Shown piece by piece: positions 15,855 through 24,824 of a stretch of 64,000 nt of DNA; position 1 is the first letter of the stretch; every line of letters begins with the position of its first letter. This DNA comes from Nonomuraea sediminis (lineage in GTDB: Bacteria > Actinomycetota > Actinomycetes > Streptosporangiales > Streptosporangiaceae). The position numbers and the translations under genes were made by a program. Location: contig NZ_JAHDTI010000015.1 of the NCBI RefSeq assembly GCF_018531495.1, forward strand, positions 1 through 64,000. The letters are read 5' to 3'. A model generated the notes under the pieces. The model saw only the letters and a list, made by a program, of their open reading frames with translations. It did no database searches and was not told the DNA's origin.

Positions 15855-17692
15855 TGGCGAGACGATTCCTCGAACTGCTCGCCAGGGAGGCCTCGGCGGT
15901 CGAGTTCGAGGGCCCGGTGCTCGAGGCCAGGGCGTCCGGCGCGGACGCGGCGACCCTGGAGGAGCTTGAGCGCGCCAAGGTCGAGGCGCTGAAGGTGCGC
16001 GAGCTGCTGCGGCGCAGGGCCAGGCGCGAGGCCGAGCTGACCGCGCTCTACGACACCGCGGGCGACCTGGCGGCGTTGCGCGACCTGGACGCCGTGCTCG
16101 AGGCGATCGTGCACCGGGCCAGGCAGCTGCTCGGCACCGACACGGCCTACCTGACGCTGCACGACCCGGACAGGGGCGACACCTACATGCGGGTGACCTC
16201 CGGCTCGACCTCTGCGGCGTTCCAGTCGCTGCGGCTGGAGATGGGCGCGGGGCTGGGCGGGCTGGTGGCGCAGACCGCCATGCCGTACTGGACCGCGAAC
16301 TATCCGGAGGACCAGCGCTTCCGCCACACCCGCAACATCGACTCCGCGGTGCACGAGGAGGGGCTGATCGCGATCCTCGGCGTGCCGCTGCGGCTTGGGC
16401 AGCGCGTGATCGGGGTGCTGTTCGCGGCCAACCGGGGCGTCAGGCCGTTCCTGCAGGAGGAGGTGGCGCTGCTGTCGAGCCTGGCGGCGCACGCGGCCGT
16501 CGCGATCGACAACGCGCGGCTGCTGCAGGAGACCAGGAACGCCCTCGAGGAGCTGTCGCGGGCCCACCGCAGCGCCAGGGAGCACGGCGAGGTGGTCGAG
16601 CGGGCCGCGCAGGCCCACGACCGGATGACCTCGCTGGTGCTGCGCGGCGGCGGCATCGAGGACGTGGCGGCCGTGGTGACCGAGGTGCTCGGCGGCTCGC
16701 TGGCGGTGCTCGACGACCTGGGCAGGCCGATCACGGGCGAGGTGGGGGCGCTGGACGCCGGGGTGTTCGAGGCCGCCCAGGCCTCGCGGGCGCTGGGCCG
16801 TACCGTCAGGAAGGGCGACCTGCTCATCGCGTCGGTGGACGTCGGCGGCGAGCCGCTGTGCACGCTGCTGCTGCGCAGCGACGACGCCGACGAGCGGATC
16901 CTGGAGCGCGCGGCGCTGGTGTGCGCGCTGCTGCTGCTGTTCAGGCGGAGCGTGGCCGAGGCCGAGGGCCGGGTGCGCGGCGAGCTGCTCGACGACCTGA
17001 TATCCCGCCCCGGCTCCCCCGGCCTGGCCGACCGCGCCCGCAGGCTGGGCGTGGACCTGGGCGCGCCGCACGTGGTCGTGGTGGTCAGGCACGACGGGCA
17101 GCGCGAGCGGGCGGCGTTCTGGGCGTCCTCGCACGCGGCGCTGCACCACGGGCTGGCCGCCGCCAGGGGCGAGGAGGTCGTGCTGCTGCTGCCGGGCGAC
17201 GATCCCGGCGCGATGGCCAGGAAGATCGCGGCCGAGCTGGGCGCGCGGGCGACCGCGGGCGCGGCCCGCTCGCGCGAGGTGGCGCAGGCCTACCAGGAGG
17301 CGCGCCGCTGCGCCGAGGCGCTGATCGCGCTCGGGCGCGCGGGTGACGGGGCGAGCGCGGCCGAGCTGGGCTTCGTCGGGCTGCTGCTGGGCGAGGGCAG
17401 GGACGTGCCCGGGTTCGTGGGGTCCGTGCTGGGGCCGGTGGTGGACTACGACGTGCGCAGAGGCACCGCGCTGGTCGACACGCTGGCCGCCTACTTCGCC
17501 TCGGGCGGCTCGCCGTCGCGTACCGCCGAGGCCATGCACATCCACGTCAACACCGTCACCCAGCGCCTGGAGCGCGTCGGCAAGCTGCTCGGCGAGGGAT
17601 GGCTGGAGCCGGAGCGGGCGCTGGAGATCCAGCTCGCCCTGCGGTTGCACACCATATCGGGCGCGAAGAGTATGGGGTTTCCACCCATATGA
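15854..17692 (+). CDS. GAF-PucR family transcriptional regulator
   Basis: A 612-residue activator-type regulator. A coiled N-terminal helix (about 1-60) precedes a GAF domain (about 70-215, ending LAAHAAVAIDNARLLQET), then a middle PucR-type/GGDEF-like domain (about 370-520), and a C-terminal PucR helix-turn-helix (about 550-605: YFASGGSPSRTAEAMHIHVNTVTQRLERV). GTG 15854 overlaps the dehydrogenase stop by one base, so the two are translationally coupled. Its location inside a 3-hydroxybutyrate gene set suggests the GAF domain senses that compound or a derivative (inference). The last codons overlap inverted repeats that precede the transporter. Confidence 0.88.
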   Translation: MARRFLELLAREASAVEFEGPVLEARASGADAATLEELERAKVEALKVRELLRRRARREAELTALYDTAGDLAALRDLDAVLEAIVHRARQLLGTDTAYLTLHDPDRGDTYMRVTSGSTSAAFQSLRLEMGAGLGGLVAQTAMPYWTANYPEDQRFRHTRNIDSAVHEEGLIAILGVPLRLGQRVIGVLFAANRGVRPFLQEEVALLSSLAAHAAVAIDNARLLQETRNALEELSRAHRSAREHGEVVERAAQAHDRMTSLVLRGGGIEDVAAVVTEVLGGSLAVLDDLGRPITGEVGALDAGVFEAAQASRALGRTVRKGDLLIASVDVGGEPLCTLLLRSDDADERILERAALVCALLLLFRRSVAEAEGRVRGELLDDLISRPGSPGLADRARRLGVDLGAPHVVVVVRHDGQRERAAFWASSHAALHHGLAAARGEEVVLLLPGDDPGAMARKIAAELGARATAGAARSREVAQAYQEARRCAEALIALGRAGDGASAAELGFVGLLLGEGRDVPGFVGSVLGPVVDYDVRRGTALVDTLAAYFASGGSPSRTAEAMHIHVNTVTQRLERVGKLLGEGWLEPERALEIQLALRLHTISGAKSMGFPPI

Positions 17693-17725
17693 GTGATGCC
17701 GGTCACTCCCTAGCGTGACCGGCAT
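17671..17725. promoter_or_regulatory. Two inverted repeats before the MHS transporter gene
   Basis: TATGGG-N7-CCCATA (17671-17689) lies inside the end of the regulator gene. ATGCCGGTCAC-N8-GTGACCGGCAT (17696-17725) covers the transporter start. The second has 11-bp perfect arms. Either may be the operator of the PucR protein, or a translational hairpin at the ATG. Confidence 0.6.
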
Positions 17726-18998
17726 GGCCACTTCCATCAAGAAGATCGTCGCCGCGAGCCTGATCGGCACCACCATCGAGTGGTACGACTTCTTCCTGTA
17801 CGGCTCCGCCGCCGCGCTGGTGTTCAACAAACTGTTCTTCCCCGAGGCCGACCCGCTCACCGGGACGCTGCTGGCGTTCCTCACCTACGCCGTCGGCTTC
17901 ATCGCCCGCCCGCTCGGCGGTCTGGTCTTCGGCCACTTCGGCGACCGGGCAGGGCGCAAGACGCTGCTGGTGGTCAGCCTGCTGATGATGGGCGCGGCCA
18001 CGTTCCTGATCGGCTGCCTGCCCACGCACGCAGCCGTGGGCGCCGCGGCGCCGCTGCTGCTGACCGCGCTCCGGCTGGTGCAGGGGTTCGCGCTGGGCGG
18101 CGAGTGGGGCGGCGCGGTGCTGATCGTGTCCGAGCACGGCGAGGCCGGGCGGCGCGGCTTCTGGGCCTCGTGGCCGCAGGCGGGCGCGCCGGGCGGGAAC
18201 CTGCTGGCCACCGGCGTGCTGGCCGTGCTGGCCGCCACGCAGTCCGAGGAGACGTTCCTGAGCTGGGGCTGGCGGGTGCCGTTCCTGCTGTCGGGCGTGC
18301 TGGTGCTGATCGGGCTGTGGATCCGGCTCTCGATCACCGAGTCGCCGCTGTTCCTCGAGGCGCCGAAGGAGGAGCGGGCGCCGATCGTCGGCGTGCTCCG
18401 CCACCACTGGCGCGACGTGCTGACGGCGATCGGCGCGCGGCTGGCGGAGAACATCTCCTTCTACCTGCTCACCGTCTTCGTGATCGCCTACGCCAAGACC
18501 GTCAAGGTGGAGAACTCCACCGTGCTCGAGGCCATCCTCATCGCCTCGGCCATCCACTTCGTCACGATCCCGATGTGGGGCGCGCTGTCGGACCGCGTCG
18601 GCCGCCGGCCGATCTACCTGGCGGGCGCGGCCGGCATCGGGATCTGGATCTTCGCGTTCTTCCCGCTGGTCAACACCGGCAACTTCCTGGCCATCACGCT
18701 GGCCGTCACGGTCGGGCTGCTGTTCCACGGGATGATGTACGGCCCGCAGGCGGCCTTCTTCTCCGAGCTGTTCGGGACGAGGATGCGGTACACGGGCGTG
18801 TCGATCGGCGCCCAGCTGTCCGCGATCGTGGCGGGCGCGCTGGCTCCGATCATCGCCGTGGCCCTGCTCAAGGCCTACGGCAGCAGCGTCCCCATCTCCA
18901 TCTACCTGGGAATCGCGGCCCTGCTCACCCTCTTCGCGGTGTTCAGGGCCAGGGAGACCCAGGGCCGTGACCTGGCCGAGAGGATCACCGTCTCATGA
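17724..18998 (+). CDS. MFS transporter, metabolite:H+ symporter (MHS) family
   Basis: A 424-residue, roughly 12-helix carrier. The N terminus IGTTIEWYDFFLYG, the loop GHFGDRAGRKTLL, RLVQGFALGGEWGGAVL and the second-half loop WGALSDRVGRRPIYL are hallmarks of the MHS family (ShiA, ProP, KgtP relatives), which take up organic acids and related solutes with protons. In this operon the expected substrate is 3-hydroxybutyrate or a short oligomer; that is inference. ATG 17724 fits family starts, but GTG 17715 is possible and both lie in an 11-bp-arm inverted repeat with no clear Shine-Dalgarno. It overlaps the next gene by ATGA. Confidence 0.9.
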   Translation: MATSIKKIVAASLIGTTIEWYDFFLYGSAAALVFNKLFFPEADPLTGTLLAFLTYAVGFIARPLGGLVFGHFGDRAGRKTLLVVSLLMMGAATFLIGCLPTHAAVGAAAPLLLTALRLVQGFALGGEWGGAVLIVSEHGEAGRRGFWASWPQAGAPGGNLLATGVLAVLAATQSEETFLSWGWRVPFLLSGVLVLIGLWIRLSITESPLFLEAPKEERAPIVGVLRHHWRDVLTAIGARLAENISFYLLTVFVIAYAKTVKVENSTVLEAILIASAIHFVTIPMWGALSDRVGRRPIYLAGAAGIGIWIFAFFPLVNTGNFLAITLAVTVGLLFHGMMYGPQAAFFSELFGTRMRYTGVSIGAQLSAIVAGALAPIIAVALLKAYGSSVPISIYLGIAALLTLFAVFRARETQGRDLAERITVS

Positions 18999-19987
18999 AG
19001 CTCACCACCGCGAGGCTCACCCACCACGTCCGCACCGCCTCGGAAACGGGCGAGCCCGTGCTGTTCGTGCACGGCAACGTCTCCTCCGGCGCGTTCTGGC
19101 GCGACGCCCTCGCCGCGCTGCCCGACGGCTTCCGTGGGCTGGCGCCCGACCTGCGCGGCTTCGGCGAGAGCGACCCCGCCCCTGTCGACGCCACGCGCGG
19201 CGTGCGCGACTTCTCCGACGACCTGCACGAGCTCGTCGGCGCGCTCGGCCTGGAGCGGGTCCACCTGGTGGGCTGGAGCATGGGCGGCGGGATCGTGCTG
19301 CAGTTCCTGCGCGAGCACCCGGGCCTGGTCAGGAGCATCACGCTGGTCAACCCCGTCTCGCCGTACGGGTTCGGCGGCACCGAGGGCGCCGACGGCCGCC
19401 TCACCCACCCCGACGGCACCGGCGCGGGAGCGGGAGGCGCCAACCCGGACTTCGTCGAGCGCCTCAGGAACGCCGACACGTCGGATGAGTCAGCGACGTC
19501 GCCCCGCAGCGTCTTCAGGAGCGCCTACGTGACCCGCCCGGTCGACGACGAGGACTTCTACGTGGCCTCCATGCTCACGACCGTGGTGGGCGAGGCCAAC
19601 TACCCGGGCGACGCGGTCGCCTCGGCCGAGTGGCCCGGTGTGGCCCCCGGCAAGACCGGCATCCTCAACGCCCTGTCGCCCACCTACTTCCGGCTCGACG
19701 ACCTGCACGACATCGAGCCGAAGCCGCCGATCCTGTGGCTCAGGGGCGCCGACGACGTGATCGTCTCCGACACGTCCCTGTTCGACCTGGCCCACCTGGG
19801 CGTGCTCGGCGTCGTGCCCGGCTCCCCCGGCACGCCTGGCCAGCCCATGGTGACGCAGACGCGGGCCGTACTGGAGCGGTACGGGAACTTCAGGGAGATC
19901 GTCTTCGACGGGTGCGGGCACACGCCGCACCTGGACAGGCCGCAGGACTTCACCGCCGCGCTCGTCGAGCACCTGAGGAGCGCCTGA
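18995..19987 (+). CDS. Alpha/beta hydrolase
   Basis: A 330-residue alpha/beta-hydrolase-fold enzyme without signal peptide. It has the oxyanion HG motif (VLFVHGNVSS), nucleophile elbow GWSMGG (serine near residue 98), an acid in the LRGADDV segment and the late histidine in DGCGHTPHLDRP. The cap region is longer than in simple esterases. ATGA overlap with the transporter gene and a one-base overlap with the secreted esterase place it firmly in the operon, where a cytosolic dimer or oligomer hydrolase, for example for 3-hydroxybutyrate esters, would fit. Substrate is unproven. Confidence 0.88.
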   Translation: MKLTTARLTHHVRTASETGEPVLFVHGNVSSGAFWRDALAALPDGFRGLAPDLRGFGESDPAPVDATRGVRDFSDDLHELVGALGLERVHLVGWSMGGGIVLQFLREHPGLVRSITLVNPVSPYGFGGTEGADGRLTHPDGTGAGAGGANPDFVERLRNADTSDESATSPRSVFRSAYVTRPVDDEDFYVASMLTTVVGEANYPGDAVASAEWPGVAPGKTGILNALSPTYFRLDDLHDIEPKPPILWLRGADDVIVSDTSLFDLAHLGVLGVVPGSPGTPGQPMVTQTRAVLERYGNFREIVFDGCGHTPHLDRPQDFTAALVEHLRSA

Positions 19988-21117
19988 TGCTCGTCGCGCT
20001 GTCGCTGGTGGCGAGCCTGCTGACCCCCGTCTTACCCCTGACGGTCCCCGGCGCGGAGAAGCAGGTCGTGGCCACGCTCGACGACCTGACCACCGCGGGG
20101 ACCGTCCAGACCGGCCACACCGACCCGGCGGACTGGGCCGGCCTGCACTCCAGGACCACGGTCAACCCGACGGGCGTGCCCGGCATCCAGATCGACGGCT
20201 ACTTCCCCGACACCTCCACCACCAACACCGACCACGGCTGGAACCACGACTCCCAGTTCGTCATCCGCCTGCCGGAGAAGTGGAACGGCGGCCTGATCAT
20301 CACCGGCACGCCGGGTAACAGGGAGCAGTACGCCAACGACTTCACGATCTCCGACTGGGTGCTGTCCAAGGGCTACGCCTTCGCCGCCACCGACAAGGGC
20401 AACACCGGCCTGGCCTTCTACGCCGGCGACCGGCGCCCCGGCGACGCCATGGCCGAGTGGAACACCCGGGTCACGCAGCTCACCCTGGCCGCCAAGGCGG
20501 TCGTCAGGCAGCGGTACGGCAGGCCGCCCGCCCGCACGTTCATGGCGGGCATCTCCAACGGCGGCTACCTGGTCAGGTGGCAGCTGGAGAACCGTGGCTG
20601 GCTCTACGACGGCGGCCTGGACTGGGAGGGCACGCTCTGGCGCGTCAAGGGCGACAACCTGCTGAACTTCCTGCCCACGGCGCTGAAGGGCGACCCGGCG
20701 GCCGCGGGCTTCGCCCCCGAGTCGGACTTCCTGTGGCCGTTCCACCGCCAGTACTACTGGGAGCTGACCCAGCGGATCTACCAGAAGGAGCTCGACCCGG
20801 ACTACACCGGCGAGCCGGCGGACTACGACTACGACGCGCGCATGCCGTACGCCGCGGTGGCGCGGATCGCGCTGACCGGCAGGATCACCAAGCCGCTGAT
20901 CACGCTGCACGGCACGCTCGACTCGCTGCTGCCGATCAGCCGCGACTCCGACGTGTACGCCAGGATGGTCGGCCCGCACCGGCCGTTCCGCTACTACCGG
21001 ATCGAGGGCGGCAACCACCTCGACAGCCTGGTCGACGTCTACCCGGACCGGCTCAAGCCCATCCTGCCCGCGTTCAGGAACGCCCTGGACGAGCTGGAGG
21101 CCTGGGTCAGTCCCTGA
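19987..21117 (+). CDS. Secreted tannase/3-hydroxybutyrate-oligomer-hydrolase-like esterase
   Basis: A 376-residue protein with an N-terminal hydrophobic signal (about 1-20). The nucleophile motif GISNGGY resembles the S-V-S-N-G box of 3-hydroxybutyrate oligomer hydrolases and the tannase/feruloyl-esterase fold. A late LITLHGTLDSLLP (Asp) and EGGNHLDSL (His) complete a triad. Together with the uptake carrier and dehydrogenase upstream it would release 3-hydroxybutyrate outside the cell from polyhydroxybutyrate oligomers; an aromatic-ester esterase is the main alternative. ATG 19987 overlaps the previous stop by one base. The 3' end overlaps the convergent glycosyltransferase by 11 bp. Confidence 0.75.
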   Translation: MLVALSLVASLLTPVLPLTVPGAEKQVVATLDDLTTAGTVQTGHTDPADWAGLHSRTTVNPTGVPGIQIDGYFPDTSTTNTDHGWNHDSQFVIRLPEKWNGGLIITGTPGNREQYANDFTISDWVLSKGYAFAATDKGNTGLAFYAGDRRPGDAMAEWNTRVTQLTLAAKAVVRQRYGRPPARTFMAGISNGGYLVRWQLENRGWLYDGGLDWEGTLWRVKGDNLLNFLPTALKGDPAAAGFAPESDFLWPFHRQYYWELTQRIYQKELDPDYTGEPADYDYDARMPYAAVARIALTGRITKPLITLHGTLDSLLPISRDSDVYARMVGPHRPFRYYRIEGGNHLDSLVDVYPDRLKPILPAFRNALDELEAWVSP

Positions 21118-23104
21118 GATAGCGGTGCTTGCCCGCGCGTGCCAGCCGCGCCAGGTGCCTGGCGCCCGGCACGCGGCGGGCCAGCCGCACCAGCGCGCTG
21201 TCGTGCCCGTACGGCGACTGCCGCTCGGGATCGATCTCGGTCGAGGCGCAGACGGCGACCCTGCCGTGGCGCATCTCCAGCCCGAACCTGAGCCCGGTCT
21301 CGCCGTCCTCGTCGCGCAGCCACGACATCCACGCGCCGGGACCGAGCGCGTCCCTGCCGGGCGCCAGCCGTTTGACCGGCACCTTGGCCACCAGCTGGCC
21401 GGCCATCCTGCCGCGCATGCCGGGCTCGACCAGCGCGGGCACGACGAGCTCGCGCGGCGGTCCCGCGGTGTTGCGCAGCACCAGCTCGATCGGCGGGCCG
21501 CCGCTCGGCGGCACGTAGGGGACGGGCAGGACGACGTAGACGTGGCCGTCCTTGCGCTTGAGGTCGGCGCCCGGCGACACCAGCGCGATCGACTCGCAGA
21601 ACGAGCGCGGCTCGATGACCAGGCCGAGCTCGCCCGCGTCGCTCCAGCACGGCACGACCAGGCGCCGCCTGGGATGCTGGGCGAGCACTCCCAGGCAGTT
21701 CAGCGGGCCCTCGGGGCGGCTGACGCGGGTCCTGGCCTGGTCGGCTCCGCCGTACATGCGCACGTGCACCTCCCACTGGCCGGAGGCCAGTGGCTCGCCC
21801 AGGGCGGCGGTGCTGACGTCGAGCCTGGCCTCGCCCGCGATGATCAGGCGGATGTCGTTCCCGTCGGGGACGCGCTCCACGTGGAAGTCGACGGGCAGGA
21901 AGTGGATCACTCCGGTGCCGGCGTGGCGGACGTAGACCTCGACGCGGGCCCGCTCGACGGCCGAGGTGACGTCGGTGATGCCGGGCGGCAGCAGGTCGAG
22001 GTCGATCGCGCGGGGCGGGCACCACAGCAGCTTGTCGCCCTCGGCGCGGAACCTGGCGGGCTCGCCGCCGTCGGCGAGCACCTCGACGCTCAGGCCGAGC
22101 ACGAGCACGTCGGAGTCCCAGCCCATCTCGCGCAGGTCGGCGCGGAGCCCGGCGCGGCGCGAGGCGTTGGCCAGTGTGATCAGCTGGTCCAGCCGGCCCG
22201 CCCTGATCAGCGCGGCGACCACGCGCAGCTGCACGGGCAGGTGGCGGTCCAGCCGCTCGGGCAGGTGGGCGAGCACCAGGTCCCTGGCGAGGGTGAAGTG
22301 CATCCCGCGGTCGACGGAGGAGCCGGCGAAGCGCGGGGTCAGGAAGGGACGCAGGACGGTGGTGCGGAACCAGTGCGCGTACATGCGGTCGCGCTGGCGG
22401 CCCTCCTCGGTGTGCGCGTCGATCGCGGCGAACAGCTCGCGCAGCTCGGCGGCGACGGCCTTGGGGTCCTCCTCGCCGGCCTCGGCGGGCGCGCCCAGGT
22501 GGCAGCAGACCTCCTCGGCCAGCACGGCCACGACCTTGGCGAGCAGGTAGGCGCGGACCGAGAAGGTCTGCTCGGCGACCCGGCCGCCCGGCACGGGGAA
22601 GCCGATCCCGTGCTGCTCCAGGAAGGACCTGCGCAGCAGCTTGTGCGGGGTCAGGAGGGTGAGCAGCCTGTCGCGCAGGATGTCGGCGCGTTCGGCGCTG
22701 GACTCGAAGGCGGTCATCGGCTGGCCGACGTCGCTCACCAGGCGGCCGATCAGCACGTCGGCGTCGGTCTCGACGGCCCGGTCGTACATGCGCACGATCG
22801 CGCCGCGGGCCAGCCGGTCGTACTGGTCGAGCAGGTAGACGTAGGTGCCCTTGGCGGCGGCCAGGCCCACGTTGCGGCCTCGCATGGGCGAGCCGGTGTG
22901 CGGCAGGTGCAGCACGCGCACGTTGCTCCTGAGCGCGGCGACCGTGTCCAGCCGCTCGGCGATGCCGTCCGTCGACCCGTCGTCGACGATGATCACTTCG
23001 TACTCGTCCGCGGGCATCGGCTGCTCCAGGACGGAGCGGATGCACGCGTCGGCGCGGTCGCCGGGGTTATGGACACTGACGATCACGCTGACCTTCACAC
23101 CCAT
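21107..23104 (-). CDS. GT2-fold glycosyltransferase with long C-terminal region
   Basis: A 665-residue protein. Residues 1-~220 are a family 2 glycosyltransferase fold: VSVIVSVHNPGD, EVIIVDDGSTDG and the GRNVGLAAAKG segment. The remainder holds a helical part and beta-rich segments reminiscent of TarS-like wall polymer transferases (weak resemblance). The metal-binding DXD position reads LLDQYDRLARGA: Asp-Gln-Tyr-Asp, so the second aspartate is replaced. No membrane helix is seen, which fits a cytoplasmic cell-envelope polymer enzyme. Sugar and acceptor are unknown. It is followed downstream only by the convergent esterase. Confidence 0.8.
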   Translation of the reverse strand: MGVKVSVIVSVHNPGDRADACIRSVLEQPMPADEYEVIIVDDGSTDGIAERLDTVAALRSNVRVLHLPHTGSPMRGRNVGLAAAKGTYVYLLDQYDRLARGAIVRMYDRAVETDADVLIGRLVSDVGQPMTAFESSAERADILRDRLLTLLTPHKLLRRSFLEQHGIGFPVPGGRVAEQTFSVRAYLLAKVVAVLAEEVCCHLGAPAEAGEEDPKAVAAELRELFAAIDAHTEEGRQRDRMYAHWFRTTVLRPFLTPRFAGSSVDRGMHFTLARDLVLAHLPERLDRHLPVQLRVVAALIRAGRLDQLITLANASRRAGLRADLREMGWDSDVLVLGLSVEVLADGGEPARFRAEGDKLLWCPPRAIDLDLLPPGITDVTSAVERARVEVYVRHAGTGVIHFLPVDFHVERVPDGNDIRLIIAGEARLDVSTAALGEPLASGQWEVHVRMYGGADQARTRVSRPEGPLNCLGVLAQHPRRRLVVPCWSDAGELGLVIEPRSFCESIALVSPGADLKRKDGHVYVVLPVPYVPPSGGPPIELVLRNTAGPPRELVVPALVEPGMRGRMAGQLVAKVPVKRLAPGRDALGPGAWMSWLRDEDGETGLRFGLEMRHGRVAVCASTEIDPERQSPYGHDSALVRLARRVPGARHLARLARAGKHRYLRD

Positions 23105-23174
23105 GCGGCCAGCGTGCGCCGTCCTACCCGATCTGACCCGGTGGCTTGCCGATTCCGGAGGGAAAGATGACCGG

Positions 23175-23924
23175 CTAGTACCATCCGGTGGACTGCGAGT
23201 GGCCCCAGGCTCCGCAGGGCGTGCCGTAGCGGCCCTTGATGTAGCCGAGTCCCCACTTGATCTGGGTGGCGGCGTTGGTCTGCCAGTCGGAGCCCGCGCT
23301 GGCCATCTTGCTGCCGGGCAGGGCCTGGGCGATGCCGTAGGCGCCGGAGTAGCGGTTCATCGCCCGCTCGTTCCAGCCGCTCTCCTTGGTCCAGAGCTTC
23401 TCCAGGCAGCCCCACTGGTCCGCGCCGAAGCCGGCGGCCATCATCATCTCCTTGCCGACGGCCTTGTTGGAGCCCGGGGACGGGTTGCTGCCCGGCGGGA
23501 AGTTGCCGGTCGGGAAGCCGTTGCCGCCCGGCTTCTTCTTGGCCTGGACCCAGTCGAGGCCGTCGTCGCCGCCGGAGCGGCCCTTCTTCAGCTCGTCGGC
23601 CTTCCACGCCTGGACGGCCGCCTCCTTGAGCGCGTCCGTCTCGGGGTCGGGCGCGTCGAAGTTGCCGCTGGCGAGCTTGCCGAAGTCCTGCGGCGAGAGA
23701 GGGGTGACCTGCGGCGCCTTGGCGTTCTCGATGGCGCGGTAGGCGACGAAACCGCCACCGCCGAAGACCACGACGGCGGACAGGCCGATCATCACGATGC
23801 GCTTGGGGGTCAAACGCGCCGGTCGGCGGGCCGAGCGGGGGGTTTCCTGCGCGGGGCGCTCACTCAACTGCGGACCTGGGCTCACGACCAATGAGCTTGC
23901 CCTGTCCTGGGGGGTGGTCCGCAA
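23175..23924 (-). CDS. Membrane-anchored lytic-transglycosylase-like protein
   Basis: A roughly 249-residue protein. After a cytoplasmic N terminus comes one membrane helix (RIVMIGLSAVVVFGGGGFVAYRA), a proline/glycine-rich linker, and a C-terminal lysozyme-like domain: WTKESGWNERAMNRYSGAYGIAQALPGSKM, then WGLGYIKGRYGTPCGAW. This resembles the aggregation-promoting-factor/transglycosylase-like domain, with the Glu of KESGWN as probable catalytic acid. The start is uncertain: TTG 23924 gives the longest form, GTG 23885 an alternative, and neither has a Shine-Dalgarno. It would act on peptidoglycan outside the membrane. Divergent from the response regulator gene. Confidence 0.78.
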   Translation of the reverse strand: MRTTPQDRASSLVVSPGPQLSERPAQETPRSARRPARLTPKRIVMIGLSAVVVFGGGGFVAYRAIENAKAPQVTPLSPQDFGKLASGNFDAPDPETDALKEAAVQAWKADELKKGRSGGDDGLDWVQAKKKPGGNGFPTGNFPPGSNPSPGSNKAVGKEMMMAAGFGADQWGCLEKLWTKESGWNERAMNRYSGAYGIAQALPGSKMASAGSDWQTNAATQIKWGLGYIKGRYGTPCGAWGHSQSTGWY

Positions 23925-24093
23925 CCGATACGGGATAATCGGTTGGCGCCCCGTTGACTAACCGCCAGGTTGGAGGGGTGATCAGTGACCGGTGTGACTT
24001 TGGTCACATTCTGTAGGCCCGCCCTTCGCGCCCCCGCCGAAGGGAGGACCGATTTCAGACTGCCCGTGGTTCTTTGGGATCTCGTGCGCGACA

Positions 24094-24143
24094 TGTCACA
24101 GTTCTATGACAGAACTCGGATATCCACGACATGGAACCATAAT
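24094..24143 (+). promoter_or_regulatory. Inverted repeats and -10 box before response regulator
   Basis: AGTTCT-N5-AGAACT (24100-24116) and an overlapping TGTCA-N8-TGACA (24094-24111) precede CATAAT (24138-24143). The latter lies 6 nt before GTG 24150 and would give a leaderless transcript. The palindromes are candidate autoregulatory sites. Confidence 0.5.
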
Positions 24144-24149
24144 GTGCCA

Positions 24150-24824
24150 GTGGCTGGCATCCTCCTCGTCGAAGACGACCTCTCGGTCCGCACCGCTCTC
24201 GAGCTGGCGCTGACAAGGCAGGGGCATTCTGTCACGTCTTATGCCACCGGCGAAGAGGCACTGGACCACATCCGCTCCCGCCGCCCCGAGATCGCGATCC
24301 TGGACGTCATGCTGCCCGGCATCGACGGCGTGGAGGTGTGCCGCCGGATCCGCCGCCTGGACCAGCTGCCCGTCATCCTGCTCACCGCGCGCGGCGACGA
24401 CCTGGACGTGGTCGTGGGCCTGGAGGCGGGCGCCGACGACTACGTGGTCAAGCCCGTCGAGCCGCGCGTGCTGGACGCCCGCATCCGCGCCATCCTGCGC
24501 AGGGCCGAGTCGGCGGCCTCCGACCGGATCTCCTTCGGCGACCTGATGATCGACCGGGGCGCGCTGAAGGTCACGCTGGCCAACAAGGAGATCCACCTGA
24601 CCCCGACCGAGCTGCGGCTGCTGCTCGAGTTGGTGCGCCACCCCGGCCAGGTGCTCAACCGGCGCTACCTGCTGCGGGTCGTGTGGGACCACACGCACGT
24701 GGCCGACTCCCGGCTGGTGGACGCCTGCGTGCAGCGGGTACGAGCCAAGATCGAGCCCAAGCCGGCCGAGCCGGTGTTCATCCACACCGTCCGGGGCTTC
24801 GGTTACCGGTTCAGCCCTCCGTGA
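24150..24824 (+). CDS. OmpR-family response regulator
   Basis: A 224-residue two-component regulator. Receiver domain: acidic pocket VEDD (8-10), phospho-acceptor Asp52 in AILDVMLPG, Thr in LLTARG and Lys near 102 in YVVKPVEPR. The C-terminal winged helix contains LTPTELRLLLELVRHPGQVLNRRYLL and ends GFGYRFSPP. The start is set at GTG 24150 because a CATAAT -10 box sits 6 nt before it; GTG 24144 is possible, and longer in-frame starts would add an unlikely ~55-residue tail. GTGA overlap with the sensor kinase. The build is like CseB/MtrA regulators of envelope stress; the actual regulon is unknown. Confidence 0.92.
   Translation: MAGILLVEDDLSVRTALELALTRQGHSVTSYATGEEALDHIRSRRPEIAILDVMLPGIDGVEVCRRIRRLDQLPVILLTARGDDLDVVVGLEAGADDYVVKPVEPRVLDARIRAILRRAESAASDRISFGDLMIDRGALKVTLANKEIHLTPTELRLLLELVRHPGQVLNRRYLLRVVWDHTHVADSRLVDACVQRVRAKIEPKPAEPVFIHTVRGFGYRFSPP

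Noticed and set aside
21125..23170. A 681-codon plus-strand frame
   Set aside because: It is antisense to the glycosyltransferase; the product is a Gly/Ala/Val/Asp-biased shadow.
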